Below the pieces are notes generated by a model. The model was not told the origin of the DNA, did not search any database, and saw nothing but the letters and a program-made list of their open reading frames with translations. Of a DNA stretch of 64,000 nt, positions 1 to 10,555 are shown one piece after another. Numbering within the stretch: position 1 is the stretch's first letter; each line of letters starts with the position of its first letter. The position numbers and the translations under genes are program-made. This stretch comes from Turnera subulata. Lineage: Eukaryota > Streptophyta > Magnoliopsida > Malpighiales > Passifloraceae. The stretch covers positions 81,303 through 145,302 of the forward strand of contig JAKUCV010003227.1 of NCBI GenBank assembly GCA_028386065.3, in the 5' to 3' direction.

Positions 1-1827
1 AGTCCGAGCAACAAACTCTTTGTGCTCTAAAGGATTATAGAAATAATACCCTTTAGTTTCCTTAGCGTATCCTACAAAGAGGCACTTGTCGGATTTAGGG
101 CCGAGTTTATCTGATGCTTCACGTCTCACGTAAGCCTCACAACCCCAAATTATCATAAAAGATACAGTGGGACGCTTCCCAGTCCATTTCTCATATGGTG
201 TCTTTTCGACCGATTTAGATGGAACACGGTTAAGTGTAAATGCAGCACTCAATAATGCATGTCCCCAAAATGAAGATGGAAGGTCAGCTTGACTCATCAT
301 CGAACAAACCATATCTAACAAGGTTCTATTCCTCCTTTCGGACACACCATTCCATTAAGGCGTACCTGGTGGAGTGAGTTGTGATACTATACCACACTCC
401 TTTAGATGATCAAGCAAATCTCGGCCTAAGTATTCACCACCTCGATCTGATCGAAGCATTTTAATACTTTTCCCGAGTTGATTCTGTACTTCAATGAGTC
501 TAAAAGTCCATCTTTATGGAGTTTAGAAATACGAGCCTCGTTTATATGGCCCAATCGACAGTGCCTAAGATAGGTTTCATTAGAATCGTTGATTCTAACC
601 TTCTTTGTACTAACGTTATAGATTGCGGTTTCTAGGTTAAGAACATACAAACCATTGCTTAAATATGCACCACCATAACAAACATCATTGAAATAAATAG
701 AACAACAATTGTTCTTTATTACAAATGAAAAGCCTTTCTTGTCAAGACAAGACACATAAATCAAATTCCTGCTTATGGTCGGTACATAATAACAGTCGTC
801 TAGTTCTAAAACCAAACCACTCGGTAAGGTAAGATAGTAAGTTCCTACGGCTAATGCAGCAACTCTTGCTCCATTTCCCATACGCAGGTCTATCTTACCC
901 TTTGCCAATCTCCTACTCTTTCTCAGTTCCTTCACATTTACACAAATGTGAGAACCACATCCTGTATCTAATACCCATGATGCTGAGATAGAGATATTAG
1001 CTTCTATAACGAAAATACCTGAAGCGGAAGTCTTACTTCCCTTCTGCTTCTTTACCTCTTCAAGGTAAACAGGGCAGTTAGGTTTCCAATGACCGGACTT
1101 CTTGCAATGGAAGCATTGACCTTCCATTGCAACACCACCTTTGGGTTTCAGCACTTGTGAAGAAGATGCACCAAACTTTTTGGAAAATTTCTTCACCTTG
1201 CCCTTACCCTTTCCCTTGCTACTTCCAACCATCATAATGCTGTTGGATTTGTTTGCCTTCATCTATTGCTCAGCTGTTCCCAACATGTTGAGCAACTCAG
1301 ACAAGGATTTGTCAAGAAGATTCATATTAAAGTTTATGACAAATTGGCTGCAACTATCCGGCAACGATTGCAGGACTAGATCAACAACCAACTCCTTCTG
1401 TAAAGGAAAACCAAGACCCTCAAGGCTCTCAATGTATCCAACCATTTTGAGCACATGAGGTCTTACGGGTGATGACTCAGCCATCCTGCATTGGAACAAT
1501 GCCTTAGAGGTCTCATACCTCCAGGTGTTCGATCACATTGAACGCCCCCAATTACTCATGTTGCTTCTAAACCTCAGAGTCCATGGTTATAAGCATAAGG
1601 CATAATGCATCCAATGCATCATCAAGATGCTTCTTGTAAGCATCCCTTTCTACCCTAGAAGCACTAGGCGCCGGTTCATTTGGAACAGGCCCTTCGAGGA
1701 CATACAATTTATTTTCTTGTTTGAGGACTATCCTCAAATTACGATACCATTTTAGGAAGTTATTCCCATTCAACTTTTCCTTCTAAAGGACCGATCGCAG
1801 TGATATTGTGCTAGTGTTTTGTGCCAT
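1..1827 (-). pseudogene. copia-1 gag-pol remnant (Ty1/copia)
   Basis: This is a Ty1/copia polyprotein read leftwards from an ATG at 1827; the window cuts it off in the integrase C-terminal region, so RT and RNase H lie outside. Visible parts in order are the gag N-terminus, a CCHC zinc knuckle (CFHCKKSGHWKPNC, near 1080-1125), the aspartic protease motif WVLDTGCGSH (near 945-985) with the normal D-T-G, the GAG-pre-integrase segment (CRLGHINE) and integrase C-terminal sequence (1-420). It is dead: a TAG falls about 14 codons after the ATG, part of gag is deleted near 1525, a TAG ends the frame at 1263, a deletion near 490-500 removes the integrase core and shifts the frame, and TAA replaces a codon near 355. 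Its leader and 5' LTR lie to the right. Family assignment is firm because copia-4 shows the same protein almost complete. Confidence 0.93.
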
Positions 1828-2390
1828 GGAAATTCTACAACAATGATCAACTCACACAGATTAGAGTCATGCAAACAAAATCATTTAACAAGGAATTCTA
1901 TTAAATGTACTCCTACTATATAAATCTAGACAATCATATAAGTAGGCCAAGATCCATATTTCACTATTAGATAAGTCAGCTTTGGCTGATCGCTTACTTC
2001 GTAGTTATTTAGATAGACAACTCTTGTCAATTACATCTCATGTAACTCTTGGATAGTTGAGTGAACAACACTTGTTCTTGTCTATCTTATAGACATTGCT
2101 CAACTCCTTGCCTCTAAGTCCTTAATCCTATTAAGATGACCTAGTTAAGTCCAAACCCACAATAAGCAGTTCCGATACTACAATTATCGTGTCGCACCTT
2201 ACTAGGATAAACATTGGCACCTTGCTTTGGCAAAACCTACCAAGTGTTGATCTAAGCAATGATGAGTGCTTATCATGGAAGGCAACTAAGAACTTAATAT
2301 TTACATCAACATATGATCATACATCACGTGCATATAATCAACAAATCATATATTGATGTTATGTAAATTTGGAAACCAAAAATACATGTG

Positions 2391-2998
2391 AACATCGATG
2401 CCCATAAGTGAACATCGATGTCTTTGAGAATCTGATTCTCCCCAACACCTCGGTAATGCACAAAGACATCGATGTGCATTTCTGAACATCGATGTCCATT
2501 GGCCTCGGGTACTCTAGGACATCGATGTCCTGTCATGAACATCGATGACATTTGGCCTTTGAAACACAAGGACATCGATGTCCTTGTGGCTCTGGAAGTC
2601 CAAACTATTTGGCAGAGCTCAAGAACATCGATGTTCAACTCTTGGACATCGATGTTGGAAAGTTCCAAAGGTTCATTGGCCTCTGGAACTCAAGACGTCG
2701 ATGTTCAACTCTTGGACATCGATGTTGCAAAGTTCAGAAGGTCCAAAAACTTGGCAGTAGTTTTAAACATCGATGTCTAACCTTTAAACATTGATGTTTG
2801 AGACTCTGGAACACAAGGGCATCGATGTTATAATGTGAACATCGATGTTATTTGGTCTCTGAAATCTCAAACCAATCTCCCAAGGCTCTTGGACATCGAT
2901 GTTCAATCCTGAACATCGATGTTCATGTGAATCTGCCAAGGCCAACCTTTCATAGAACAGGCTCGGCCAAGGCAAATCCTCATGTGGACATCGATGTC
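2391..2998. repeat. paired-palindrome array ACATCGATGT, copia-1 leader
   Basis: About 18 copies of the 10-bp perfect palindrome ACATCGATGT or one-base variants; I count 13 exact. Sixteen of them form eight pairs whose starts are 20-21 bp apart: 2392/2412, 2466/2486, 2519/2539, 2625/2646, 2695/2716, 2767/2788, 2819/2839 and 2893/2913. Single copies lie at 2572 and 2988. Because each copy is its own reverse complement, the two members of a pair can fold into a stem of 10 bp or more with a loop of about 10 nt. The array lies in the leader between 5' LTR and gag. No function is known to me. Confidence 0.9.
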
Positions 2999-3157
2999 CT
3001 GGCCCTGCAGCACTAGAACGACCATCGTTCCTTCCGAAAACCGACGATCGATTTTCGTTTTGTCGAACCCTTTCAACTTACTGCCAATTACTCCTTGATT
3101 GATATCACATACCAATCAAGTTCTTGTTGTCAAAACACTTTTGACACAAACCAACAT

Positions 3158-3161
<4 letters not shown>

Positions 3162-3195
<34 letters not shown>
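3162..3195. repeat. (AT)n microsatellite
   Basis: Uninterrupted AT dinucleotide run inside the copia-1 leader. Confidence 0.97.
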
Positions 3196-3198
<3 letters not shown>

Positions 3199-3315
3199 AT
3201 ATACATAATGAACTCAACATATAATGATCATGCTACATCACATATAACACATCATATATATTTGCATGAACATATCAACATATGCACATAAATTCGGTTT
3301 AGAGCTTCACAGGAG

Positions 3316-3328
3316 GCTCCACTACCAC
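3316..3328 (-). other. copia-1 primer binding site
   Basis: On the minus strand the sequence directly after the 5' LTR reads TGGTAGTGGAGCC. It resembles the TGGTATCAGAGC site used with initiator tRNA-Met but differs at the TCA triplet. The same variant, mostly as TGGTAGCGGAGC, is used by the other copia and gypsy elements here. Confidence 0.75.
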
Positions 3329-4847
3329 TGTAAGTATCCGGGCATGCAAACTTGACAATCAAGTGCAGCGGAAAGACCCGGAAACTTTGGAGGATCCAAG
3401 TGAAGCAACTAAACCGAACAACAAAAACAAACATACCTGAAACGGTTTGTATCTTTCACCTAACTGAAGAACCGAATCAGCTAGAGCCGGAAGGATATCC
3501 TGCTCCTCTACATATCCACACGAACCGTCAATCATCGGCCGGAATCGTCTCACGATCTCCAAGCCCCGAGCACTCCCGAACCATAGTGCTAGCTACGGAT
3601 TTTCGGGAGCTATATGTGGTGTTTATAGTATCTCTTTCTTTCACAAAGAAGAGAGGAAGAAGTGTGTGTGTTTCATGCTCTGAAAAACCCAGAATTCAGA
3701 ATGCAAGAGAGAGTGAGAAGGGTCAAGAGTAATCTGATTACTCTACCCCAATTAGTGCTAAGAGACAATCGGATAGTGGCCAACATATTGGCCCATTATC
3801 TTTTATGATTATGTCTCCACATAACCATGTCTCCACTAAAGTACAAACACTCATCACAGCACTAATTTGGTCCAATAATTCTGTCAATAATTGAACCAAA
3901 CCATCCCAAAATGACCCTGGTCCAACCACGGTCCAACCACAGTCCAACCACACCCGGTCGAACCATGGTCCAACCACGGTTCAACCACCTGCTCGAATCA
4001 ACGATTCTATGTGTGTGACCCTGTAGGCACTTGTAACGCTCGGCAACAATTGTAAAAAATCATTTTACAATTATAAGCAAAGAGCGGCGTCTAGCAACAC
4101 ATCATTGCTACCCGAACGACAAGATCAGTACTGATTCTATATGCCTCGGAACATGTCATCGTCCTTTCGTCCCATTATCAAGATTAAACCGAGACATGGA
4201 AAATGTCAATCTCATATATGTTTAATCATAGTTTCTTGATCCCTGAGTTAACTGTGTAAAATGGATCCTAATGATATCACCATATCATATAATCCGAGCA
4301 TGGCCATGCATTTACAGTTCAACTCTATCAAGAGGCCCATCTGATAATATACCCGTTATATGGGTCGGACGAATCCCATCTTGATCAATCAAAACCCACT
4401 ACACATTTATCATATACCCAATGATTACCCTTAAGTCCACCCAGTTACGGATGACTAGGAATAATATCAAAGTATACGACTCATATGTTGGGAACCTTGA
4501 TGATCTCTGGTCTAAGGACAATACATATAAAAGAACCACTAATGACTATCATATAACGTTCCATGTAGGGTTCTTATGTGGGTCAGTCCAGTCCACAAGT
4601 TCTCTAACTTGTACCCATATGTAGAATTCGTATCTCATATAATTCTCAACATACGCTAGTCTTAATTTATTATTACAACCCATCCATAATAATAATCGAC
4701 TAGGGACATTTTAAGAATACAAAGTATTCTAGGGTTATAAATATGTGCAAGCGATTATCTCATAATCATATTTATTGGAATAACCTCAATGTATATACAT
4801 GACTCATACAATCATCCATTGATTGGCTTTTGGGCATATTACTAACA
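3329..4847 (-). repeat. copia-1 5' LTR
   Basis: A 1519-bp LTR with TG/CA ends (plus strand TGTAAGTATCC ... ATTACTAACA), oriented leftwards. It matches the LTRs at 8627-10149, 26812-28322, 33358-35393 and 41939-43486. A short tandem array of GGTCCAACCAC units lies at 3919-3988. Its outer edge abuts the truncated leader of copia-2 at 4848. Confidence 0.9.
3919..3988. repeat. GGTCCAACCAC 11-bp tandem units in copia LTR
   Basis: About six imperfect units of GGTCCAACCAC in the copia-1 LTR. The equivalent places in the other LTRs hold about three units (27441-27478), about five (33987-34048), about three (9491-9525) and an irregular run (42804-42868). Confidence 0.8.
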
Positions 4848-4932
4848 GTGGGAGTATAATTTAATAAAATTCCTTATTAAATGATTGTATACATGACTCT
4901 GATTTGTGTGAATTGATCATTGTAGAATTATC
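4848..4932 (+). other. copia-2 leader fragment
   Basis: Only the last 85 bases of the copia leader remain before the copia-2 gag ATG. They match the same stretch before the copia-3 ATG at 15430. Upstream leader, primer site and 5' LTR are missing; the opposite-strand LTR of copia-1 starts immediately to the left. Confidence 0.85.
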
Positions 4933-7900
4933 ATGGCACAAAACACAAGTACTATGTCACTGCGATTTGTCCTTGAGAAGGAAAAACTGAATGGGAATAA
5001 TTTCCTTAAGTGGCATTGCAATTTGAGGATAGTCCTCAAGCAAGAAAAGAAGTTGTATGTCCTTGAGGGGCCTGTTCCTGTTGAACCGGCACCTAATGCT
5101 CCTAGGGCAGAAAAAGATGCTTACAAGAAGCATGTTGATGAAGTATTGGATGTTGGATGCCTTATGCTTGTCACTAAGGACTCTGAGCTTCAAAAGCAAC
5201 ATGAGAACTTGGGTGCTTTCGATATGATCGAACACCTGAAAATGCTCTTTGAAGAGCAAGCCAGGCATGAGAGGTATGAGACCTCAAAGGCATTATTCCA
5301 ATGCAAGATGGCTGAGTCATCACCTGTTAGACCTCATGTGCTCAAAATGGTTGGATACATTGAGAGCTTTGAGGGCCTGGGTTTTCCTTTGCAAAGAGAG
5401 TTGGCTGTTGATCTAGTCCTGCAATCGTTGCCAGATAGTTATAGCCAATTTGTCATGAATTTAAACATGAATCTTCTTGACAAATCTTTGTCTGAGTTGC
5501 TTAACATGTTGGGAACAGTTGAGCAACAGATGATGGCTAATAAATCCAACAATATTTTAATGGTTGGAAATGGCAAAGGAAAGGGAAAAGCCAAGTTTAG
5601 CAAGAAGAAGAAATGTGCCAAAAAGTTTGGTTCATGTGCATCTTCTTCTCCACATGTGCTGAAATCCAAAGGTGGTGTTGCAAAGGAAGGACAATGTTTC
5701 CATTGCAAGAAACCTGGCCATTGGAAACGTAACTGCCCTATTTACCTTGAGGAGGTGAAGAAAGAGAAGGGAAGTAAGACTTCCGCTTCAGGTATTCTTG
5801 TTATAGAAGCTAATATTTCTATCTCTGCATCATGGGTATTAGATACCAGATGTGGTTCTCACATTTGTGTAAATGTGCAGGATCTGAGAAAGAGTAGAAG
5901 ATTCGCAAAGGGTGAAGTGGACCTGCGTGTTGGAAAGGGAGCAAGAGTTGTTGCATTAGCCGTAGGGACTTATTATCTATCTTTACCGAGTGTTTTGGTT
6001 TTGGAACTTCATGATTGTTATTATGTACCTACTATAAGCAGGAATTTGATTTCTGTTTCTTGTCTGGACAAGAAGGGTTTTTCATTCGTAAAAAATAACA
6101 ACTGTTGTTCTATTTATTGAATAATATTTATTATGGTGGTGCATATTTAGGCAATGGTTTGTACGTTCTAAACCGAGAAACCCCAATCTATAACATTAAC
6201 TCGAAGAAGGTTAAATTAAACGATTCTAATACGACCTGTCTCTGGCATTGTCGTTTGGGCCATATAAACGAGACTCGTATTTCTAAACTCCATAAGGCTG
6301 GGCTTCTAGACTCATTTTATTTTGAATCATTTGAGACATGTGAGTCAAGTTTATTGGGTAAAATGACGAAGGCTCCTTTTGCCGGTAAAGGTGAAAGGGC
6401 TTCAGACTTGTTAGGCCTTATACATTTTGATGTATGTGGGCCTATGTCAACACAGGCTAGAGGTGGTCAGTACTTCATTACATTTACTGATGATTACAGT
6501 AGATATGGCTATGTGTATCTTATGAAGCACAAGTCAGAATCCTTTGAAAAGTTCAAAGAATTCAAGAATGAAGTACATAATCAACTTGGTAAGAGTATTA
6601 AAATGCTTCGATCTGATCGAGGAGGTGAATACTTAGACCGAGAATTTCTTGATCATCTAAAGGAATGTGGTATAGTATCACAACTTACTCCACCAGGTAC
6701 TCCTCAATGGAATGGTGTTTCTGAAAGGAGAAATAGAACTCTGTTAGACATGGTTCGTTCTATGATCAGTCAAGCTGACCTTCCTTCTTCATTTTGGGGA
6801 CATGCTTTATTGACTTACACTTAACCGTGTTCCTTCTAAATCGGTTTAAAAGACACCATATGAGATGTGGACTGGGAAACGTCCCAATTTGTCTTTTATG
6901 AAGATTTGGGGTTGTGAGGCTTACGTAAGACGTCAAGCATCAGACAAACTCGGCCCTAAATCTGACAAGTGCCTTTTTGTTGGATATCTTAAAGAAACTA
7001 AAGGATATTATTTCTATAATCCCACAGAGCAAAAAATGTTTGTTGCTCGTACTGCTATTTTTCTAGAAAGAGGATTTATTTCTAGAGAGTTCAGTGGGAG
7101 AAAAATAGAACTCGAAGAAGTTCGAGTATAGCAAGAAGCTATAGAGGATGAGATGGAACAAGGACATGAACCACACGATTTTGTGGGTGAAAATCCTGTA
7201 CCTGTAACACATGGACCAGATAGGTCTGATAGGACGCGGTATGAGCCTGAGAGATACGGATTTCTTTTGACTCATACTGGAGACGTGATGCTCATGGATG
7301 AAGATGAGACCACTTCCTATCAGCAGGCTATACGGGTTCAGACTCTAAGAAGTGGCTAGAAGCCATGAATTTTGAGATGGAATCCATGTATGAAAACAAG
7401 GTATGGACCTTGGTTGATCCACATGAAGGGGTAAAACCCATTGGATGCAAGTGGGTCTATTAGAAGAAGACCGACATGGATGGTAATGTGATTACCTTTA
7501 AAGGACGATTGGTTGCTAAAGGTTTCAAACAAGTTCATGGCATTGACTATGACGAAACTTTTTCGCCAGTTGCCATGGTTAAATCCATCCGAATTCTATT
7601 GGCTATAGCTGCATACCATGATTATGAGATATGGCAGATGGATGTCAAAACCGCTTTCCTTAATGGAAATCTTTTAGAGGATGTGTACATGACACAACCT
7701 GAAGATTTTGTCACTCTAGAGAATGCTGATAAGGTACGCAAATTGCAAAGATCCATTTATGGATTGAAGCAAGCTTCTAGGAGTTGGAATTTTCGTTTTG
7801 ATGAAGTAATCAAACAGTTCGGTTTCATTAAGAACGAAGATGAGCCATGTGTTTACAAGAAGGTTAGGGGGAGCACTATCATTTTCTTGTTGTTGTATGT

Positions 7901-8610
7901 TGACGACATTCTACTCATTGGGAATGATATTCCAACAGTACAATCTGTAAAGACTTAGTTAGGAAAGAATTTCTCATTGAAGGACTTAGGAGAAGCTGCC
8001 TACGTGCTACGTATAAAGATCTATAGAGATAGATCCAAAAGGCTTCTTGGTCTAAGTCAAAGTACATATATTGACAAGGTGCTTAAAAGGTTTAGCATGC
8101 AAGACTCCAAGAAAGGTTTCTTGCCCATGTCACATGGCATAACTCTCTCAAAGAATCAATGTCCTAGTACATCTAATGAGAGAGAGCGAATGAGTAAGAT
8201 CCCTTATGCGTCAGCAATAGGATCTATCATGTATGCCATGCTATGTACTCAACCAAATGTCGCATATGCATTAAGTGTCACAAGCAGACATCAATCTGAC
8301 CCCGGTGAAGGTCACTGGACAGCGGTTAAGAACATCTTTAAGTACTTGAGAAGAACTAAGGATGCATTCCTTGTATACGGAAGCATTGATGAGCTTGTTG
8401 TAAAGGGTTACACAGATGCTAGCTTCCAAACACACATTTATGACGTTAGATCGCAGTCAGGATATGTGTTTTGTTTTAGAGGCGATGTGAGGCTGTGCAA
8501 AGTTCCTTCGGAGAACAATGTAGCAGATCCTTTAACAAAGCCGCTAACACAGCAGAAGCATGATGGTCATGCTACATCCGTTGGTATTAGATACATGGAT
8601 GATTGGCCTC
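4933..8610 (+). pseudogene. copia-2 gag-pol (Ty1/copia), multiply disrupted
   Basis: A plus-strand Ty1/copia polyprotein in the order Gag, protease, integrase, RT, RNase H. Gag and protease run 4933-6120 with the CCHC knuckle CFHCKKPGHWKRNC. The protease motif reads WVLDTRCGSH, so the catalytic D-T-G has become D-T-R. A stop follows at 6118, and the integrase core continues at 6105-6824 with DVCGPMS and RSDRGGEY, so its first two catalytic aspartates are present. An 8-nt deletion near 6815 shifts the frame. RT fragments at 7476-7958 and 7977 onward include the YVDD box. A TAG interrupts RT at 7956-7958. The RNase H part is shortened: sequence jumps from SGYVFC directly to GDVRLCKVP, omitting the part with catalytic residues that is present in copia-4. 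The normal stop is lost, so the frame runs into the LTR. Confidence 0.93.
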
Positions 8611-8626
8611 AGTGCAAGTGGGAGAT
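8611..8626 (+). other. polypurine tract of copia-2
   Basis: Purine-rich AGTGCAAGTGGGAGAT directly before the TG of the LTR at 8627. The same tract precedes the LTR at 41939 and, reversed, follows the LTR ending at 28322. Confidence 0.85.
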
Positions 8627-10149
8627 TGTTAGTGTAATGCCCAAAAGCCAATCATTGGAAGATTATATAGTCATGTATATTTACTTTGGTTTTATTCCAA
8701 TAAATATGTTTATCAGTGATAAATGCTTGCACATATTTATAACCTAAGAATATTTTAAATTCTTGAATTATCCCTAGTCGATTATTATTAAGGATGGGTT
8801 GTAATAATAAATTAAGACTAGCGTATGTTGAGAATTATGTGAGATATGAATTCTACATACGGGTGCAAGTTAGAGAACTTGTGGTCTGGACTGACCCGAC
8901 ATAAGAACACTACATGGATTGTTATATATGTTGTCATTAGTGGTTCTTATATGTACTATCCTTAGACCTGAGATCATCAAGGTTCCCAACATGTGAGCCA
9001 TATACTTTGATATTACTCTTGGTGATTCGTAAATGAGTGAATCTTAGGGTAATCATTGGGTACATGATATAATGTGTAGTGGGTTTTGTATGATCAAGAT
9101 GGAATTCGTCCAACCCTTATAACTGGTATATTATCAGTTGGGCCTCTTGATAGAGTTGAACTGTAAATGCATGGCCATCCTCAGATTAAGTGATATGGGG
9201 ATATCATTTGTATCTATTTTACACAGTTAACTCAGGGATCAAGAAACAATAGAATAAACATAAACGAGAATGACATATTCCATGTCTCGTGTTTGATCTT
9301 GATAATGAGACGAAAGGATAATGACATTTTTCTGAGGCATAATGAATCAGTACTGATCTGGTCATTTGGGTAGGAATGATGTGTTGCTAGACACCGCTCA
9401 TTGTTTATAATTATAAATGAGAGTTTATAATTATTGCCAACGTGATTAGTGCCTACAGGGTCAAACACTTAGAACTATTGATTCGAGCCAGTGGTTAGAC
9501 CATGGTTGGACCATAGTTGGACCGGGTCGTTTGGGTTGGTTCGGTTCAATAGTTACCAGAATTATTGAACCTGAATTATTGTCCAGAAGGCATGAAAGGA
9601 TGTGTTGTTTTATATATATGTTGATATATATAATTGAGTTAGTGGAGACATGATCATGTTGATGATTGTGACTAAAATATAGATAATGGAAAACACAATT
9701 ATGCATGATAAGATGAATGTATGATTGGTTGGCCAATTTTCTATATTAACTAACATGTAAACATATATGTGATATATGTAAGAGTGTGAAGTATGAGCAG
9801 AATTGAGTAGAGCTCAACACACAAGCACATACACAAATGTTGTGAGAAAAACACTCTAGGCTCTTTTGCTCTCGGAATTCTGCAGGTAGCACTGCGGTTC
9901 GGGAGTGCTCGGGTTAGTGATCGTGAGACGGTTGCTAGCAGTCATCGATGGTTCGTGTGGATACCGTAGAGGAGCAGGATTTCTATCCGGTTCTTGCTGA
10001 TTCGAATCATCAGTTGAGTGGAAGATCTCAACCAAACCAGGTATTAAATTTTTTTTATTTGGTTTACCCCTTTTCACATGGATCCTCCATTAGTTTCGGG
10101 TTTTCCGCTGCTCATATTGTCTCTTTGTTTGCATACCCGGTTACTTACA
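8627..10149 (+). repeat. copia LTR shared by copia-2 (3') and copia-3 (5')
   Basis: A 1523-bp LTR from TGTTAGTG to GGTTACTTACA. It has a polypurine tract at its left edge, as a 3' LTR does, and a primer site at its right edge, as a 5' LTR does. One LTR therefore links two internal regions in the same orientation, the structure expected from unequal recombination between LTRs. Confidence 0.92.
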
Positions 10150-10150
10150 G

Positions 10151-10163
10151 TGATAGCGGAGCC
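10151..10163 (+). other. copia-3 primer binding site
   Basis: TGATAGCGGAGCC one base after the LTR, one base different from the TGGTAGCGGAGCC of copia-4. About 50 bases of leader follow before gypsy-A interrupts it. Confidence 0.7.
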
Positions 10164-10532
10164 TCTTGTGAAACACTAAATCGAATTAGTTGTTTATATG
10201 TATGATATGCTGATACGGCAACACTACCAGAACAAAGCTAGATAGCACCTCCGATTCAATCGAGTCACCAAGATCAGAAATCAATTCAACCAAAAGCTTT
10301 AGTGATTACCTCTATCACCTCAAAACACAACAAAGGCGTTAAGCAACAATAGAGTAATAAACACAAGGAATCTGGTAAACGCCACAAGCAATTCAATTAC
10401 TTGATAAGTAAACACAATCCCTAAAATAAACAAGAAGAAATCAATTCTACTTGTAAATAACCAAGGTAATAAAAACCTCAAACTTTTATTCTCAAATCTC
10501 AATGTGTGTCTAACAATGAACCCCAAGGGTTC

Positions 10533-10540
10533 TATTTATA
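10533..10540 (-). promoter_or_regulatory. TATA box of gypsy-A 3' LTR
   Basis: TATAAATA on the minus strand, in the context CTATAAATAGAACCC, which recurs in the LTRs of gypsy-C and of the solo LTR. It lies about 20 bp downstream of the 16-bp array. Confidence 0.7.
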
Positions 10541-10555
10541 GGAGAAAACACCTCC

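Larger units (their letters stand above)
1828..3328 (-). other. copia-1 untranslated leader (between 5' LTR and gag)
   Basis: Non-coding leader of copia-1, about 1.5 kb, running from the primer site at 3316-3328 to the gag ATG at 1827. The gag-proximal part (1840-2330) is alignable by eye with the leaders of copia-3 and copia-4. The middle (2391-2998) carries the ACATCGATGT array annotated separately, and the LTR-proximal part contains an AT microsatellite. The short reading frames here recode the palindromes and are not believed to be genes. Confidence 0.85.

Noticed and set aside
2324..2975. Short frames on both strands with repeated NIDV or HRC residues
   Set aside because: They translate the ACATCGATGT palindromes in different frames and are not conserved as proteins between leaders.
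2391..2998. CRISPR-like array of short repeats
   Set aside because: The repeat is only 10 bp and self-complementary, the spacing alternates, spacers are not unique protospacer-like segments, and the context is a plant retrotransposon leader.
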